From positions 2,728,001 to 2,792,000 of the forward strand of contig NZ_CP113063.1 of the NCBI RefSeq assembly GCF_026625785.1: DNA of 64,000 nt, read 5' to 3'. The notes under the pieces were generated by a model. That model made no database searches. It was not told the origin of the DNA and saw nothing but the letters and a program-made list of their open reading frames with translations. The stretch comes from Gordonia sp. SL306. Its GTDB lineage: Bacteria > Actinomycetota > Actinomycetes > Mycobacteriales > Mycobacteriaceae. Shown piece after piece: positions 26,857-34,826 of this stretch. The stretch's first letter is position 1; each line of letters begins with the position of its first letter. The position numbers and the translations under genes are program-made.

Positions 26857-26970
26857 CCCGGAAAAGCGCCCCAGAAAAGCGCCCCAGAAATGCGCCCTCT
26901 GCAGGCTCGTGGCGGACGATATGTCGACGGCCTTGGTGAGGTGGGTGGATTTCGGGGGCGCTTTTCCGGG
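26857..26970. repeat. Family 2 MITE-like element, left copy
   Basis: A 114-bp element with perfect 16-bp terminal inverted repeats: CCCGGAAAAGCGCCCC (26857-26872) and GGGGCGCTTTTCCGGG (26955-26970). The left end holds three tandem 13-nt units of CCCAGAAAAGCGC type. The interior matches, in reverse orientation, the element at 27967-28067. It lies just upstream of the AbiEi-like gene, after a C-rich stretch following the flavoprotein gene. Confidence 0.7.
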
Positions 26971-27092
26971 AACGGGGGGCCGGGCCCGGGAGGCCGCAGA
27001 CCCGTTCTCCACAGACTCCGAATGGTCCACAGATCCGCGCGACCACACGTTCTGGACGCTACCGGCGACCTGATGCCCGCGAGACTGACAGC

Positions 27093-27929
27093 GTGGATTT
27101 CGACACGCTGATCGCTCGGTTCGGCGGAGTTGTGTCGACGCGCCAACTGATCCGCGTCGGCTATGACACCGAGGCGATCAGGGCAGCCGCCGACGACGGC
27201 ACTCTGATCCGGCTCAGGCACGGGTGGTACGCGGTGGCCGCCGCGGACGCTGAGGTCGTGGCAGTGGTGGAAGGCGGTTGTCTCGTCACCTGTGCCTCCG
27301 CGCTACGACATCACGGCCTGTGGGTTCCGGAAGGCTACGACGGGTTGCACGCGAGGCTCACTCGCTATGGGCGACGACACGCGCCCGACAGCTGCCGCCG
27401 ATACGGGCGTCCTACACCGGCGGACGGCGCGATCGATGACGTCGCGACCTCTCTGCAGTACGCGGCGCGATGTCTGGACGAGGAGGGCTTTGTCATTGTC
27501 TGTGATTCGGCGATGAACCTCGGAAAGATCACCCCTGACGACCTCGTGGACGAGTTCCGGCGCGGGCCCGAGTCGATCAGGCGGTTGGTCGACAAGTGTG
27601 ATCGTCGAGCGGCGTCGGGGACCGAGACCGCGGCACGCCTGCGACTGCGCGCGGCCGGGCTGAACGTGCTGGTTCAACACGAGGTGCCGGATGTGGGGTG
27701 GGTCGATCTGCTGGTCGGTGAGTGTCTCGCTGTGGAACTCGACAGCCGCGACCACCACACAGGTGTCACGAACTACGAATCGGATCGTCGGCGTGATCGT
27801 CTGCTGATCGCCGATGGCTACATCCCGTTGCGGCTCACCTACGGTCAGGTGTTCCGGCACTGGGACACCACCTACGCGGACATTGCGCGGATCATCCGCA
27901 AGCGTATCCACCGACGTCGGACCGGGTGA
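27093..27929 (+). CDS. AbiEi-type DNA-binding protein with nuclease-like C-terminal domain
   Basis: 278-residue protein of the type IV toxin-antitoxin AbiEi antitoxin-like group. The N-terminal winged helix reads GGVVSTRQLIRVGYDTEAIRAA, then LIRLRHGWYAV. The C-terminal third (from about residue 165: SGTETAARLRLRAAGL, DVGWVDLLVGECLAVELDS, YESDRRRDRLLIADGY) looks like a DUF559/Vsr-type PDDEXK fold with Asp and Glu residues at the expected strands. No AbiEii-like nucleotidyltransferase toxin gene is adjacent, so it may act alone in defence or regulation. It has a GTG start. The gene is bracketed by inverted copies of a palindromic element. Confidence 0.75.
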   Translation: MDFDTLIARFGGVVSTRQLIRVGYDTEAIRAAADDGTLIRLRHGWYAVAAADAEVVAVVEGGCLVTCASALRHHGLWVPEGYDGLHARLTRYGRRHAPDSCRRYGRPTPADGAIDDVATSLQYAARCLDEEGFVIVCDSAMNLGKITPDDLVDEFRRGPESIRRLVDKCDRRAASGTETAARLRLRAAGLNVLVQHEVPDVGWVDLLVGECLAVELDSRDHHTGVTNYESDRRRDRLLIADGYIPLRLTYGQVFRHWDTTYADIARIIRKRIHRRRTG

Positions 27930-27966
27930 GCGACGAACGTCAGCAAGTGCGCCCTGCGGGGGCGGT

Positions 27967-28067
27967 CCCACAAAAGCGCCCCAGAAAAGCGCCCTCCTCA
28001 AGTCCGCCGCGCCCATAGTGCGTCCGGCTAGCCTCGGACGGGCGCAATTCTGGGGTGCTTTTCTGGG
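27967..28067. repeat. Family 2 MITE-like element, right copy (inverted)
   Basis: A 101-bp element: CCCACAAAAGCGCCCC at the left end and GGGGTGCTTTTCTGGG at the right. Its reverse complement aligns with 26870-26970 through the 13-nt units, AGGCT, a GGACG block and the terminal CGCTTTTC. The two copies therefore flank the AbiEi-like gene in opposite orientation. Confidence 0.7.
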
Positions 28068-28115
28068 AACTACCCGATGATGACCCGGTACGTGCGGACG
28101 GCCCGACGAGGCCGA

Positions 28116-28132
28116 GTTTCACTCAGTGAAAG
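28116..28132 (+). promoter_or_regulatory. IclR-type operator upstream of pobA
   Basis: GTTTCACTCAGTGAAAG, nearly a perfect palindrome, lies 74 bp before pobA. It differs at two positions from the perfect palindrome GTTTCACTGAGTGAAAC in front of the iclR gene, so the linked IclR regulator probably binds both. Confidence 0.65.
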
Positions 28133-28206
28133 CCGCGGGTCGACATTTGTGAGCGCGGACTCATACCGTTCTGAGCATCGCCACAGATCACACGAGCGGA
28201 GACGAG

Positions 28207-29385
28207 ATGAGCACTACGACCACGACCCAGGTGGCCATCGTCGGTGGTGGCCCGGCGGGGCTGATGCTGTCGCATCTGCTGCACGTCGCCGGGATCGAGA
28301 GCGTGGTCGTCGACAATCGTACGGTCGAGCAGATCGAGACGACGCACCGTGCAGGCATCCTCGAGCGCGACAGCGTCCGACTGCTCGTCGATTCCGGTGT
28401 CTCGGACCGCGTCCTCACCGAGGGGCACGAGCACGAGGGGATCTCGCTGAGGTTCGGTGGGGTCAGCCACCGTATCGACTTCCAGAAACTGGCCGGGGCG
28501 TCGTGCTGGCTCTACCCACAGACCCAGGTGTTCGTCGATCTACATCGCGCGCGCACGCGGGACGGCGGCGACCTGCGGTACGGCATCACCGACACCGAGG
28601 TCAGCGGTGTGCTCGACAGCCCGATCGTCCGCTTCACCGACGCCGACGGCGGACGGCATGAGATCTCGGCCGACCTCGTCGTCGGTGCCGACGGTTCGCG
28701 CAGCATCTGTCGGTCCCTCGTCGCCGACGCGCATCAGTACTACCGGGAGTACCCCTTCGCGTGGTTCGGCGTGATGGTGGAGGCGCCGCCGAGCGCCCCG
28801 GAACTCATCTACACCCGCTCGGCCCAGGGTTTCGCGCTGATCAGCCAACGGACCGACACCGTGCAGCGCATGTACTTCCAGTGCGATCCCACCGAAGACC
28901 CTGCCGAGTGGTCCGACGACCGGATCTGGGAGCAGCTGCACACCCGGCTCGCCGGATCGGACGGATTCCGGTTGAAGGACGGTCCCGTCCTCGAGCGAAC
29001 AGTGTTGCCGTTCCGGAGCTTTGTGCAGTCACCGATGCGCCATGGCAACCTCCTGCTCGCCGGCGATGCGTCACACACGGTGCCTCCGACGGGTGCCAAG
29101 GGTCTCAACCTCGCCCTGTCCGATGTGCGGGTGCTGGCCGAGGAGATCGAGCGTGCCGTGCAGAAGGGCGACGACGACGCTCTCGACAACTACACCGACC
29201 GCGCGCTGTCGCGGGTGTGGAAGGCCCAGCACTTCTCCTACTGGATGACCACGATGCTCCACAATTCCTCGGACGCATCGGAATTCGACGAACAGCGCCA
29301 ACTCGGAGAGCTTCAGTCACTGGTCTCCTCGGAGGCCGGCTCCACCTATCTCGCAGAAGGGTACACAGGATGGCCACACCATTGA
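28207..29385 (+). CDS. pobA: 4-hydroxybenzoate 3-monooxygenase
   Basis: 392-residue flavoprotein hydroxylase that turns 4-hydroxybenzoate into protocatechuate with NAD(P)H and O2. Motifs: FAD-binding GGGPAGLMLSHLL, THRAGILERDSVRLL, the DG motif VVGADGSRS, and the second FAD motif LLAGDASHTVPPTGAKGLNLA. Length and spacing equal those of Pseudomonas PobA. It is the first gene of the protocatechuate cluster; pcaH begins inside its last 16 nt. An IclR-type palindrome upstream indicates control by the linked regulator. ATG 28207 is preceded by GGAGACGAG. Confidence 0.93.
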   Translation: MSTTTTTQVAIVGGGPAGLMLSHLLHVAGIESVVVDNRTVEQIETTHRAGILERDSVRLLVDSGVSDRVLTEGHEHEGISLRFGGVSHRIDFQKLAGASCWLYPQTQVFVDLHRARTRDGGDLRYGITDTEVSGVLDSPIVRFTDADGGRHEISADLVVGADGSRSICRSLVADAHQYYREYPFAWFGVMVEAPPSAPELIYTRSAQGFALISQRTDTVQRMYFQCDPTEDPAEWSDDRIWEQLHTRLAGSDGFRLKDGPVLERTVLPFRSFVQSPMRHGNLLLAGDASHTVPPTGAKGLNLALSDVRVLAEEIERAVQKGDDDALDNYTDRALSRVWKAQHFSYWMTTMLHNSSDASEFDEQRQLGELQSLVSSEAGSTYLAEGYTGWPHH

Positions 29386-30209
29386 TCACGGGCGCGGACG
29401 AGGAGCCGGAGGTGTTCGACGAGCACGGGCAGATCTCGTCGGACGCCGCGCAGGGTACGCAGCAGCAGATCAGCGACGAGATCGCGCGGATCGGTGCGGA
29501 TCACGCGTCGTCCCTGTCGGCGGGTGAGGCGCCGGAGACCGCTCCCCGGCTGAACTATCCGCCGTACCGGTCGAGCCTGCTGCGCCACCCCACCAAGAAC
29601 TTTCACCACTCCGACCCGGAAGGCATCGAACTCTGGTCGCCGGCCTTCGGCCACCGCGACGTCGACCCGCTCGAGGCCGACCTCACGATTGCGCACAACG
29701 GCGATCCGATCGGCGAGCGCCTCGTGGTGACCGGACGCGTGCTCGACGGTGACGGACAACCGATCCGCCACCAGCTCGTCGAGGTCTGGCAGGCCAATGC
29801 GGCCGGACGTTACATCCACAAGCGTGACCAGCATCCCGCGCCGATCGACCCGAACTTCACCGGCGTGGGCCGCTGCCTCACCGACGACGACGGGTGGTAC
29901 AAGTTCACCACCATCAAGCCTGGCCCGTACCCGTGGAAGAACCACCACAACGCGTGGCGCCCGGCCCACATCCACTTCTCGGTGTTCGGTACGGCCTTCA
30001 CTCAGCGGCTGGTCACCCAGATGTACTTTCCGGGTGACCCACTCTTCGCGTTTGACCCGATCTACCAGGCGATCGTCGATCAGCAGGCCCGAGAGCGACT
30101 CGTCGCCACCTACGACCACGATCTGACCCAGCACGAATGGTCAACCGGATACCGTTGGGACATCGTGCTCACCGGAAGCCGGCAGACCCCGATGGAGGAT
30201 GACCAGTGA
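29370..30209 (+). CDS. pcaH: Protocatechuate 3,4-dioxygenase beta subunit
   Basis: 279-residue iron-binding subunit of the intradiol dioxygenase that opens protocatechuate to 3-carboxy-cis,cis-muconate. Signature segments: VTGRVLDGDGQPIRHQLVEVWQ, AAGRYIHKRD with a Tyr iron ligand, GPYPWKNHHNAWRPAHIHFSV with Tyr and two His ligands. The N-terminal extension of about 50 residues is longer than in Pseudomonas. ATG 29370 overlaps the 3' end of pobA; the frame is open further upstream only as a shadow of pobA. It overlaps pcaG by GTGA. Confidence 0.92.
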   Translation: MATPLITGADEEPEVFDEHGQISSDAAQGTQQQISDEIARIGADHASSLSAGEAPETAPRLNYPPYRSSLLRHPTKNFHHSDPEGIELWSPAFGHRDVDPLEADLTIAHNGDPIGERLVVTGRVLDGDGQPIRHQLVEVWQANAAGRYIHKRDQHPAPIDPNFTGVGRCLTDDDGWYKFTTIKPGPYPWKNHHNAWRPAHIHFSVFGTAFTQRLVTQMYFPGDPLFAFDPIYQAIVDQQARERLVATYDHDLTQHEWSTGYRWDIVLTGSRQTPMEDDQ

Positions 30210-30760
30210 CCCTCGCACCCACGCCGGGCCAGACCGTCGGTCCGTTCTTCCACTACGCTCTGCCGTTCGACGGCGGTGCGGAACTGGTGCAGGCCGGCCA
30301 CCCCGATCGGATTCGGTTGCATGGCACCGTGTTCGACGGCGCAGGCGATCCGGTGCCGGACGCCCTGATCGAGATATGGCAGGCTGATGGCGCGGGCAAC
30401 GTCAGCCAGGAGCCCGGATCTCTGCGGCGAGACGGCTTCACGTTCACCGGATTCGGCCGCGTACAGACGGACCGGACGGGCCACTACACCTTCGCGACCC
30501 TCGCCCCCGGTGCGGTGTCGCCGGGCGCAGCGCCGTTCTTCGCGGTCTGCGTCTTCGCGCGCGGCCTGCTCGATCGGCTGTTCACGCGGGCCTACCTGCC
30601 CGACAGTGCACGCACCCTGGCATCGGATGCGCTGCTCAACTCGGTGCCCGAGGAACGGCGGTCGACCCTGATCGCGACCGCCGAGGACGACGGGTACCGG
30701 TTCGACATCCATCTCCAGGGCGAGGGTGAGACCGTCTTCCTCGATCACGGCGGACGATGA
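30206..30760 (+). CDS. pcaG: Protocatechuate 3,4-dioxygenase alpha subunit
   Basis: 184-residue partner subunit of PcaH, with the same beta-sandwich: TPGQTVGPFFHYALPF at the start, LHGTVFDGAGDPVPDALIEIWQAD, GFGRVQTDRTGHYTFATL and PFFAVCVFARGLLDRLFTRAYL. It lacks the full iron-ligand set, as alpha subunits do. GTG 30206 lies in a GTGA overlap with pcaH, and pcaB follows after 3 nt. Confidence 0.92.
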   Translation: MTLAPTPGQTVGPFFHYALPFDGGAELVQAGHPDRIRLHGTVFDGAGDPVPDALIEIWQADGAGNVSQEPGSLRRDGFTFTGFGRVQTDRTGHYTFATLAPGAVSPGAAPFFAVCVFARGLLDRLFTRAYLPDSARTLASDALLNSVPEERRSTLIATAEDDGYRFDIHLQGEGETVFLDHGGR

Positions 30761-30763
30761 TCC

Positions 30764-31990
30764 GTGCCTGATCTCCTCTGGCCCGGCGATCATCATGCCG
30801 GTGATATTCTCACCGACGTAGCAATTCTCGACGCCATGCTGCAGGTGGAATCGGCCTGGTCGGCGGCGCTCGTCAAAGCCGGGATCGCGCCGACGGACGC
30901 AGTGGTCTCCGTCGACACCCTCCGTGGTCTGATCGCCGACGGCGACATCGAGGGAATCGCCGAGGAAGCGGAATCCGGTGGCAATCCGGTGATCCCGCTC
31001 GTCCGGCGGCTACGTGACGGGCTCGGTTCGTCGACGGTCGGCACGTGGCTGCATCGCGGGCTCACCAGCCAGGATGTGATCGACACAGCGCTGATGCTCT
31101 GTATTGCAGTGGGTTTCGATGCTGTTCGGATCGAACTCGACGCTCAGGTCGGGGCACTCCTACATCTCGCCGACGACCACCGCCACACGAGGTTGGTGGC
31201 ACGCACGCTCACCCAACACGCGGTCCCGATGACCTTCGGACTCAAGGCGGCACAATGGCTGCACGGGGTCCTCGATGCCCGCGGGCAGGTCGCGGGTCTG
31301 ACCTTCCCGGTTCAGATGGGCGGTGCGGCAGGGACATCGGCGGCCGTCGCCGAACTCTCGGGGCGTGGGGCGGATGCGGGTCCGATCGCGGTCCAGACCG
31401 GGGCGGTCGCCGCGGACATCCTCGGCCTCGCACCGGTGGCGCCATGGCATTCCGTCCGCACCGCGGTCACACGCAGCGGCGATGCGGCGGTGGGCTGCAC
31501 CGACGCCTGGGGCCACATCGCCAACGACGTGCTGGTGCTGTCGCGCCCCGAGATCGGCGAGCTGTCCGAAGGTTCCGGCGGCTCGTCGTCGACGATGCCG
31601 CACAAGGCCAATCCCGTTCTGTCGGTGCTCATCCGGCGAGCGGCATTGAGCGCCCCGCCGCTCGGTTCCACTCTGCATCTGGCGGCCGCGGATGCCATCG
31701 AGGAGCGCACCGCAGGCGCGTGGCACGTCGAGTGGGATGCGCTGCGGACGTTGGTCCGGAGGACCGTCGTCGCGGCGCGGCAGACCAGTCGGCTCGTCGC
31801 CGAACTGGACGTCCACGGCGATCGGATGCAGGCGAACCTGGCGGGTGCGGGGGCGGCGGTGACATCGGAACAGGAATCGATGTCGACGGTCGTCGGGCAC
31901 GCGCCGGGACCGGAGTATCTCGGCGCCACACAGCAATACATCGACGCCCAGCTTGCACGGGCTCGGCGCGTCATAACGGAAGGGGCTTGA
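30764..31990 (+). CDS. pcaB: 3-carboxy-cis,cis-muconate cycloisomerase
   Basis: 408-residue fumarase/aspartase-superfamily enzyme that cyclises 3-carboxymuconate to 4-carboxymuconolactone. The superfamily signature GSSSTMPHKANPV is at about residue 271, and the conserved HRGLTSQDVIDTAL segment at about 96. The C-terminal third is the usual helical region. It begins with GTG 3 nt after pcaG and its stop overlaps the pcaC start (TGATG). Confidence 0.92.
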   Translation: MPDLLWPGDHHAGDILTDVAILDAMLQVESAWSAALVKAGIAPTDAVVSVDTLRGLIADGDIEGIAEEAESGGNPVIPLVRRLRDGLGSSTVGTWLHRGLTSQDVIDTALMLCIAVGFDAVRIELDAQVGALLHLADDHRHTRLVARTLTQHAVPMTFGLKAAQWLHGVLDARGQVAGLTFPVQMGGAAGTSAAVAELSGRGADAGPIAVQTGAVAADILGLAPVAPWHSVRTAVTRSGDAAVGCTDAWGHIANDVLVLSRPEIGELSEGSGGSSSTMPHKANPVLSVLIRRAALSAPPLGSTLHLAAADAIEERTAGAWHVEWDALRTLVRRTVVAARQTSRLVAELDVHGDRMQANLAGAGAAVTSEQESMSTVVGHAPGPEYLGATQQYIDAQLARARRVITEGA

Positions 31991-32370
31991 TGTCCAAGTA
32001 CGACGATGGAATGGCGGTGCGCCGCGAAGTCCTCGGCGACGCGCATGTCGACAAGGCGACCGCGGCGATCACCGACGTCACACGCGAATTCCAGGAATTC
32101 ATCACCGAATACGCGTGGGGCAGTATCTGGACCAGGCCGGGACTGGACCGTCGGAGTCGGTCGATGATCACCCTCACCGCACTCATCGCCCGCGGGCACC
32201 ACGAGGAACTCGCGATGCATCTGCGCGCGGCACTGCGCAACGGGTTGTCGCGCGACGAGATCAAAGAGGTCATTCTGCAGTCGGCGATCTATTGCGGGGT
32301 GCCGGACGCCAACACGGCATTCCGGATCGCGGTCGGTGTGTTCGCGGAGGTAGACGAGGCAGCTCGCTGA
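31990..32370 (+). CDS. pcaC: 4-carboxymuconolactone decarboxylase
   Basis: 126-residue CMD-family enzyme that makes beta-ketoadipate enol-lactone. Segments: FQEFITEYAWGSIWTRPGLDRRSRSM, ITLTALIARGHHEELAMHLRAALRNG, EVILQSAIYCGVPDANTAF with the conserved Cys. In Rhodococcus and many relatives this domain is the C-terminal half of PcaL, fused to the enol-lactone hydrolase PcaD; here it stands alone, and no pcaD-like gene is in the window. It is coupled to pcaB by TGATG. Confidence 0.9.
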   Translation: MSKYDDGMAVRREVLGDAHVDKATAAITDVTREFQEFITEYAWGSIWTRPGLDRRSRSMITLTALIARGHHEELAMHLRAALRNGLSRDEIKEVILQSAIYCGVPDANTAFRIAVGVFAEVDEAAR

Positions 32371-32383
32371 TCGGCTAGCCTGA

Positions 32384-32400
32384 GTTTCACTGAGTGAAAC
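32384..32400 (+). promoter_or_regulatory. Perfect IclR-type palindrome upstream of the regulator gene
   Basis: GTTTCACTGAGTGAAAC, a perfect 17-bp palindrome, lies between pcaC and the iclR gene, 16 nt before the start codon. It matches the site upstream of pobA and implies autoregulation. Confidence 0.65.
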
Positions 32401-32416
32401 GACGGGCGGTACGACG

Positions 32417-33175
32417 ATGGCGGGCAACACGGGGAGTCCAGGTCAGTCGGTTGCGGCGCGAGCACTCGCGGTGCTGGGAGCCTTCGACCGCGCGCACCGC
32501 GCTCTCACCCTGACGGAGATCGCCGAGCGGGCTCAACTGCCCCTGCCAACTGTTCACCGGCTGGTCCGGGAACTCGAGACGTGGGGCGCACTGACCCGAC
32601 GCCCGGACAACCGATTCGTCGTCGGTCGGCGGCTGTGGGATCTGGGTCTGCTCGCGCCGATCCAATCGGGGATCCGTGAGATCGCGGCGCCGTTTCTGCA
32701 GGACCTCTACGCCGCGACCCTGGCCACGGTGCATCTCGCGGTCCGCGACGAGGCTCAGGTGTTGTACCTGGATCGGCTCTCCGGCCGGGCGTCCGTGCCG
32801 GTGGTCAGCCGCGTCGGGAGTCGCTTGCCGTTGCACTGCACCGGCGTCGGCAAAGTCCTCCTCGCACATGCTCCCGACGACATCCGTCGTACCGCGATGG
32901 AGGATCTGACGCCGATGACACGGCACACGATCGTCGCGGCGGGTGTCCTCGACCGGCAGCTACGGCAGATCCGCCAGCAGGGCTACGCGACCACGGTCGA
33001 GGAGATGACTCTCGGCGCTTGTTCGGTCGCCGTCCCGGTGCGCCGCGGCGACACCGTCGTCGCCGCTCTCGGTGTGGTGGTCCCGACGCTCGGGCGTAAC
33101 CGGCCGACTCTGGTCGCGGCGGCACAGGTGGCAGCGCGAGGTGTCGGCAGAATGCTGCCCGACACCTCGCCATGA
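32417..33175 (+). CDS. IclR-family regulator of the protocatechuate cluster
   Basis: 252-residue IclR-type regulator. The N-terminal winged helix reads RALAVLGAFDRAHRALTLTEIA then LPLPTVHRLVRELETWG. The effector domain contains LPLHCTGVGKVLLAHAP and GACSVAVPVRRGDTVVAALGV. Family members PcaR, PcaU and PobR respond to protocatechuate, beta-ketoadipate or 4-hydroxybenzoate. It lies directly after pcaC and is preceded by a palindrome also found before pobA, so it should control the pobA-pcaHGBC unit and itself. Whether it activates or represses cannot be read from sequence. Confidence 0.88.
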   Translation: MAGNTGSPGQSVAARALAVLGAFDRAHRALTLTEIAERAQLPLPTVHRLVRELETWGALTRRPDNRFVVGRRLWDLGLLAPIQSGIREIAAPFLQDLYAATLATVHLAVRDEAQVLYLDRLSGRASVPVVSRVGSRLPLHCTGVGKVLLAHAPDDIRRTAMEDLTPMTRHTIVAAGVLDRQLRQIRQQGYATTVEEMTLGACSVAVPVRRGDTVVAALGVVVPTLGRNRPTLVAAAQVAARGVGRMLPDTSP

Positions 33176-33300
33176 CGGTCGGCCATCGCCGCCGATCGTG
33201 CACAGAATCGCGCCGATCGTGCGAGCCTTCACGGGTATGCGCACGATGGGCGGGAAACTGCGCACGGTGGGTGGGGAGGTACGCGCGCCCGGCCGCCGAG

Positions 33301-34365
33301 TCAGGTCGGCGGCTGATCGAGTGCGCTGAGGAACCCGTCGATCCGGGGCCACGTCTGGGCGGCGGCATCCGAACCGGCGATGAGGCCGAGATGGCTGGTC
33401 TCGACGGTGGTGAAATGGACGTGCGGTGAATCGCCGAACAACTCGACTCCGTGGTGCGCGCCGGACCAGCTGACGATCGCGTCGCGATGGCTGCCGAACA
33501 ACTGGATCGGTACCGCGATGGACGTGAGGTCGACGATCCGGCCGTCGAAGTCCAGTACGCCACGGGCGATCTCGTCTCGGTAGACGAGGTTCTCCCACAT
33601 CTGTTCCGACAACCTGCCCGGATAACCGGGCATCGCGTCCTGGAACCAGTCGATCACCTGCATGCGTGCCAAGGCCTCGGTGTTGTCGGCGTTGCGCAGG
33701 ATGTAGCCGGGCTTCTTGAGCTCCCGCTGCCATGCCGTCGCGCGGTAGGCACCGCGCACCAGCGGTGCGGGGATGCCGCCCATGCCCTTGAGTGCGAGCC
33801 GGACCGGTGTGGCGCCGATTGGCCGGGTCACCTGCTTGACCAGGGGGTAGGGCGGTATCACCGAATAGTTCAACGGGGTGGCGACCGCCGTGACGGACCG
33901 CACCGGCAGTTCGGGATGGGCGGCGACGGTGAACAGGGACACGGTGCCGCCGAGGCTCCACGCCACGAGGTCGAGCCCGTCGGCCGCGGACCCGAAGTCG
34001 TCGATCACGCGGCCGACCGCCTCGGGGATGATGTCGTCGAAGATGTCCTCGAACCCGAGATGCCGATCGGAGTAGCGCATCTCGCCGAAGTCCACCAGAT
34101 ACGGCACGCGGCCGGTGGAGAGCAGGAAGGCGACCAGCGACATGTCCGGTGACAGGTCGTAGCAGCGGGCCGGGACGGCCAGCGGCGGCACGAGAAGCAC
34201 TGGGGGCCGGCCTGCCGATCGCGCGGCCGCGAGGTCGGCGTCGGATCCGTATCGCACCAACCGACGATGCGGACCGTCGGCGATGAGTGTGTGCGGGGTC
34301 GGTTGATCGTCGACGACGCGTTCACCGCGGGTCAACCGGTACAGGGTGCGGACGCCGTCAAACAT
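33301..34365 (-). CDS. Alpha/beta hydrolase, PHA-synthase-like fold
   Basis: 354-residue alpha/beta-hydrolase resembling the PhaC/poly(3-hydroxyalkanoate)-synthase-like group. It has VLLVPPLAVPARCYDLSPDMSL near residue 55, the nucleophile elbow VAWSLGGTVS (Ser in a non-canonical A-x-S-x-G), a late catalytic Asp in LFGSHRDAIV and His in SHLGLIAG. PHA synthases use Cys at the elbow; Ser here favours a hydrolase or acyltransferase. The gene is divergent from a small YrdB-like membrane protein. It is not PcaD-like in length or motifs. Confidence 0.75.
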   Translation of the reverse strand: MFDGVRTLYRLTRGERVVDDQPTPHTLIADGPHRRLVRYGSDADLAAARSAGRPPVLLVPPLAVPARCYDLSPDMSLVAFLLSTGRVPYLVDFGEMRYSDRHLGFEDIFDDIIPEAVGRVIDDFGSAADGLDLVAWSLGGTVSLFTVAAHPELPVRSVTAVATPLNYSVIPPYPLVKQVTRPIGATPVRLALKGMGGIPAPLVRGAYRATAWQRELKKPGYILRNADNTEALARMQVIDWFQDAMPGYPGRLSEQMWENLVYRDEIARGVLDFDGRIVDLTSIAVPIQLFGSHRDAIVSWSGAHHGVELFGDSPHVHFTTVETSHLGLIAGSDAAAQTWPRIDGFLSALDQPPT

Positions 34366-34457
34366 GCGTGTGTTCCACCGTCGAGTCAGTCACGTCGTGC
34401 GATCCTACGTGGGATGCCGACGTGTCCGGCGGCACAGCATGCGGGAGAGGCGAAGGC

Positions 34458-34808
34458 ATGTATTACCTGGTGGCGTTGCTCGTGTTCCTGGTCGAGCTGG
34501 TCGCCGTGGGCGCGTTCGCGTCGCTCGGTCTGGCGTGGTGCGGGACCGGCGTACTCGGCTGGGTCGCCACGGTGGTCCTGTTGGTCGCCGTCATCGCCTT
34601 CTGGTCACTCTTCATGGCACCGAAGGCCCCACGTCGATTCCCTACGGTGCCGTATTACCTCGCCAAGGTGGTCATCTATCTGGCCGCGGCGTACGCGCTC
34701 TATCGTGCGGCCCCGATTGCCGCCATGATCTTCGTGATCGTCGCCGTCATCTCCGAGCCACTGTTCCACCGTCACAACATCGGTCACGACAGCGTTGCGC
34801 GGGGCTGA
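34458..34808 (+). CDS. YrdB-family (DUF2568) small membrane protein
   Basis: 116-residue membrane protein with about four hydrophobic helices: YYLVALLVFLVELVAVGAFA, TGVLGWVATVVLLVAVIAFW, VPYYLAKVVIYLAAAYALYR and IAAMIFVIVAVISEPLF. FMAPKAPRRFP between helices 2 and 3 is typical of the YrdB/DUF2568 family, which has no known function. ATG 34458 is preceded by AGGCGAAGG. It ends in HRHNIGHDSVARG. It converges with the serine hydrolase downstream. Confidence 0.8.
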   Translation: MYYLVALLVFLVELVAVGAFASLGLAWCGTGVLGWVATVVLLVAVIAFWSLFMAPKAPRRFPTVPYYLAKVVIYLAAAYALYRAAPIAAMIFVIVAVISEPLFHRHNIGHDSVARG

Positions 34809-34826
34809 TCACCGCGGACGACCCGA

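Noticed and set aside
26857-26900. 13-nt units CCCAGAAAAGCGC, and the 21-bp units at 48139-48236, as CRISPR or origin iterons
   Set aside because: There are no spacers of uniform length and no cas or replication genes; the first are parts of palindromic elements and the second a simple tandem repeat.
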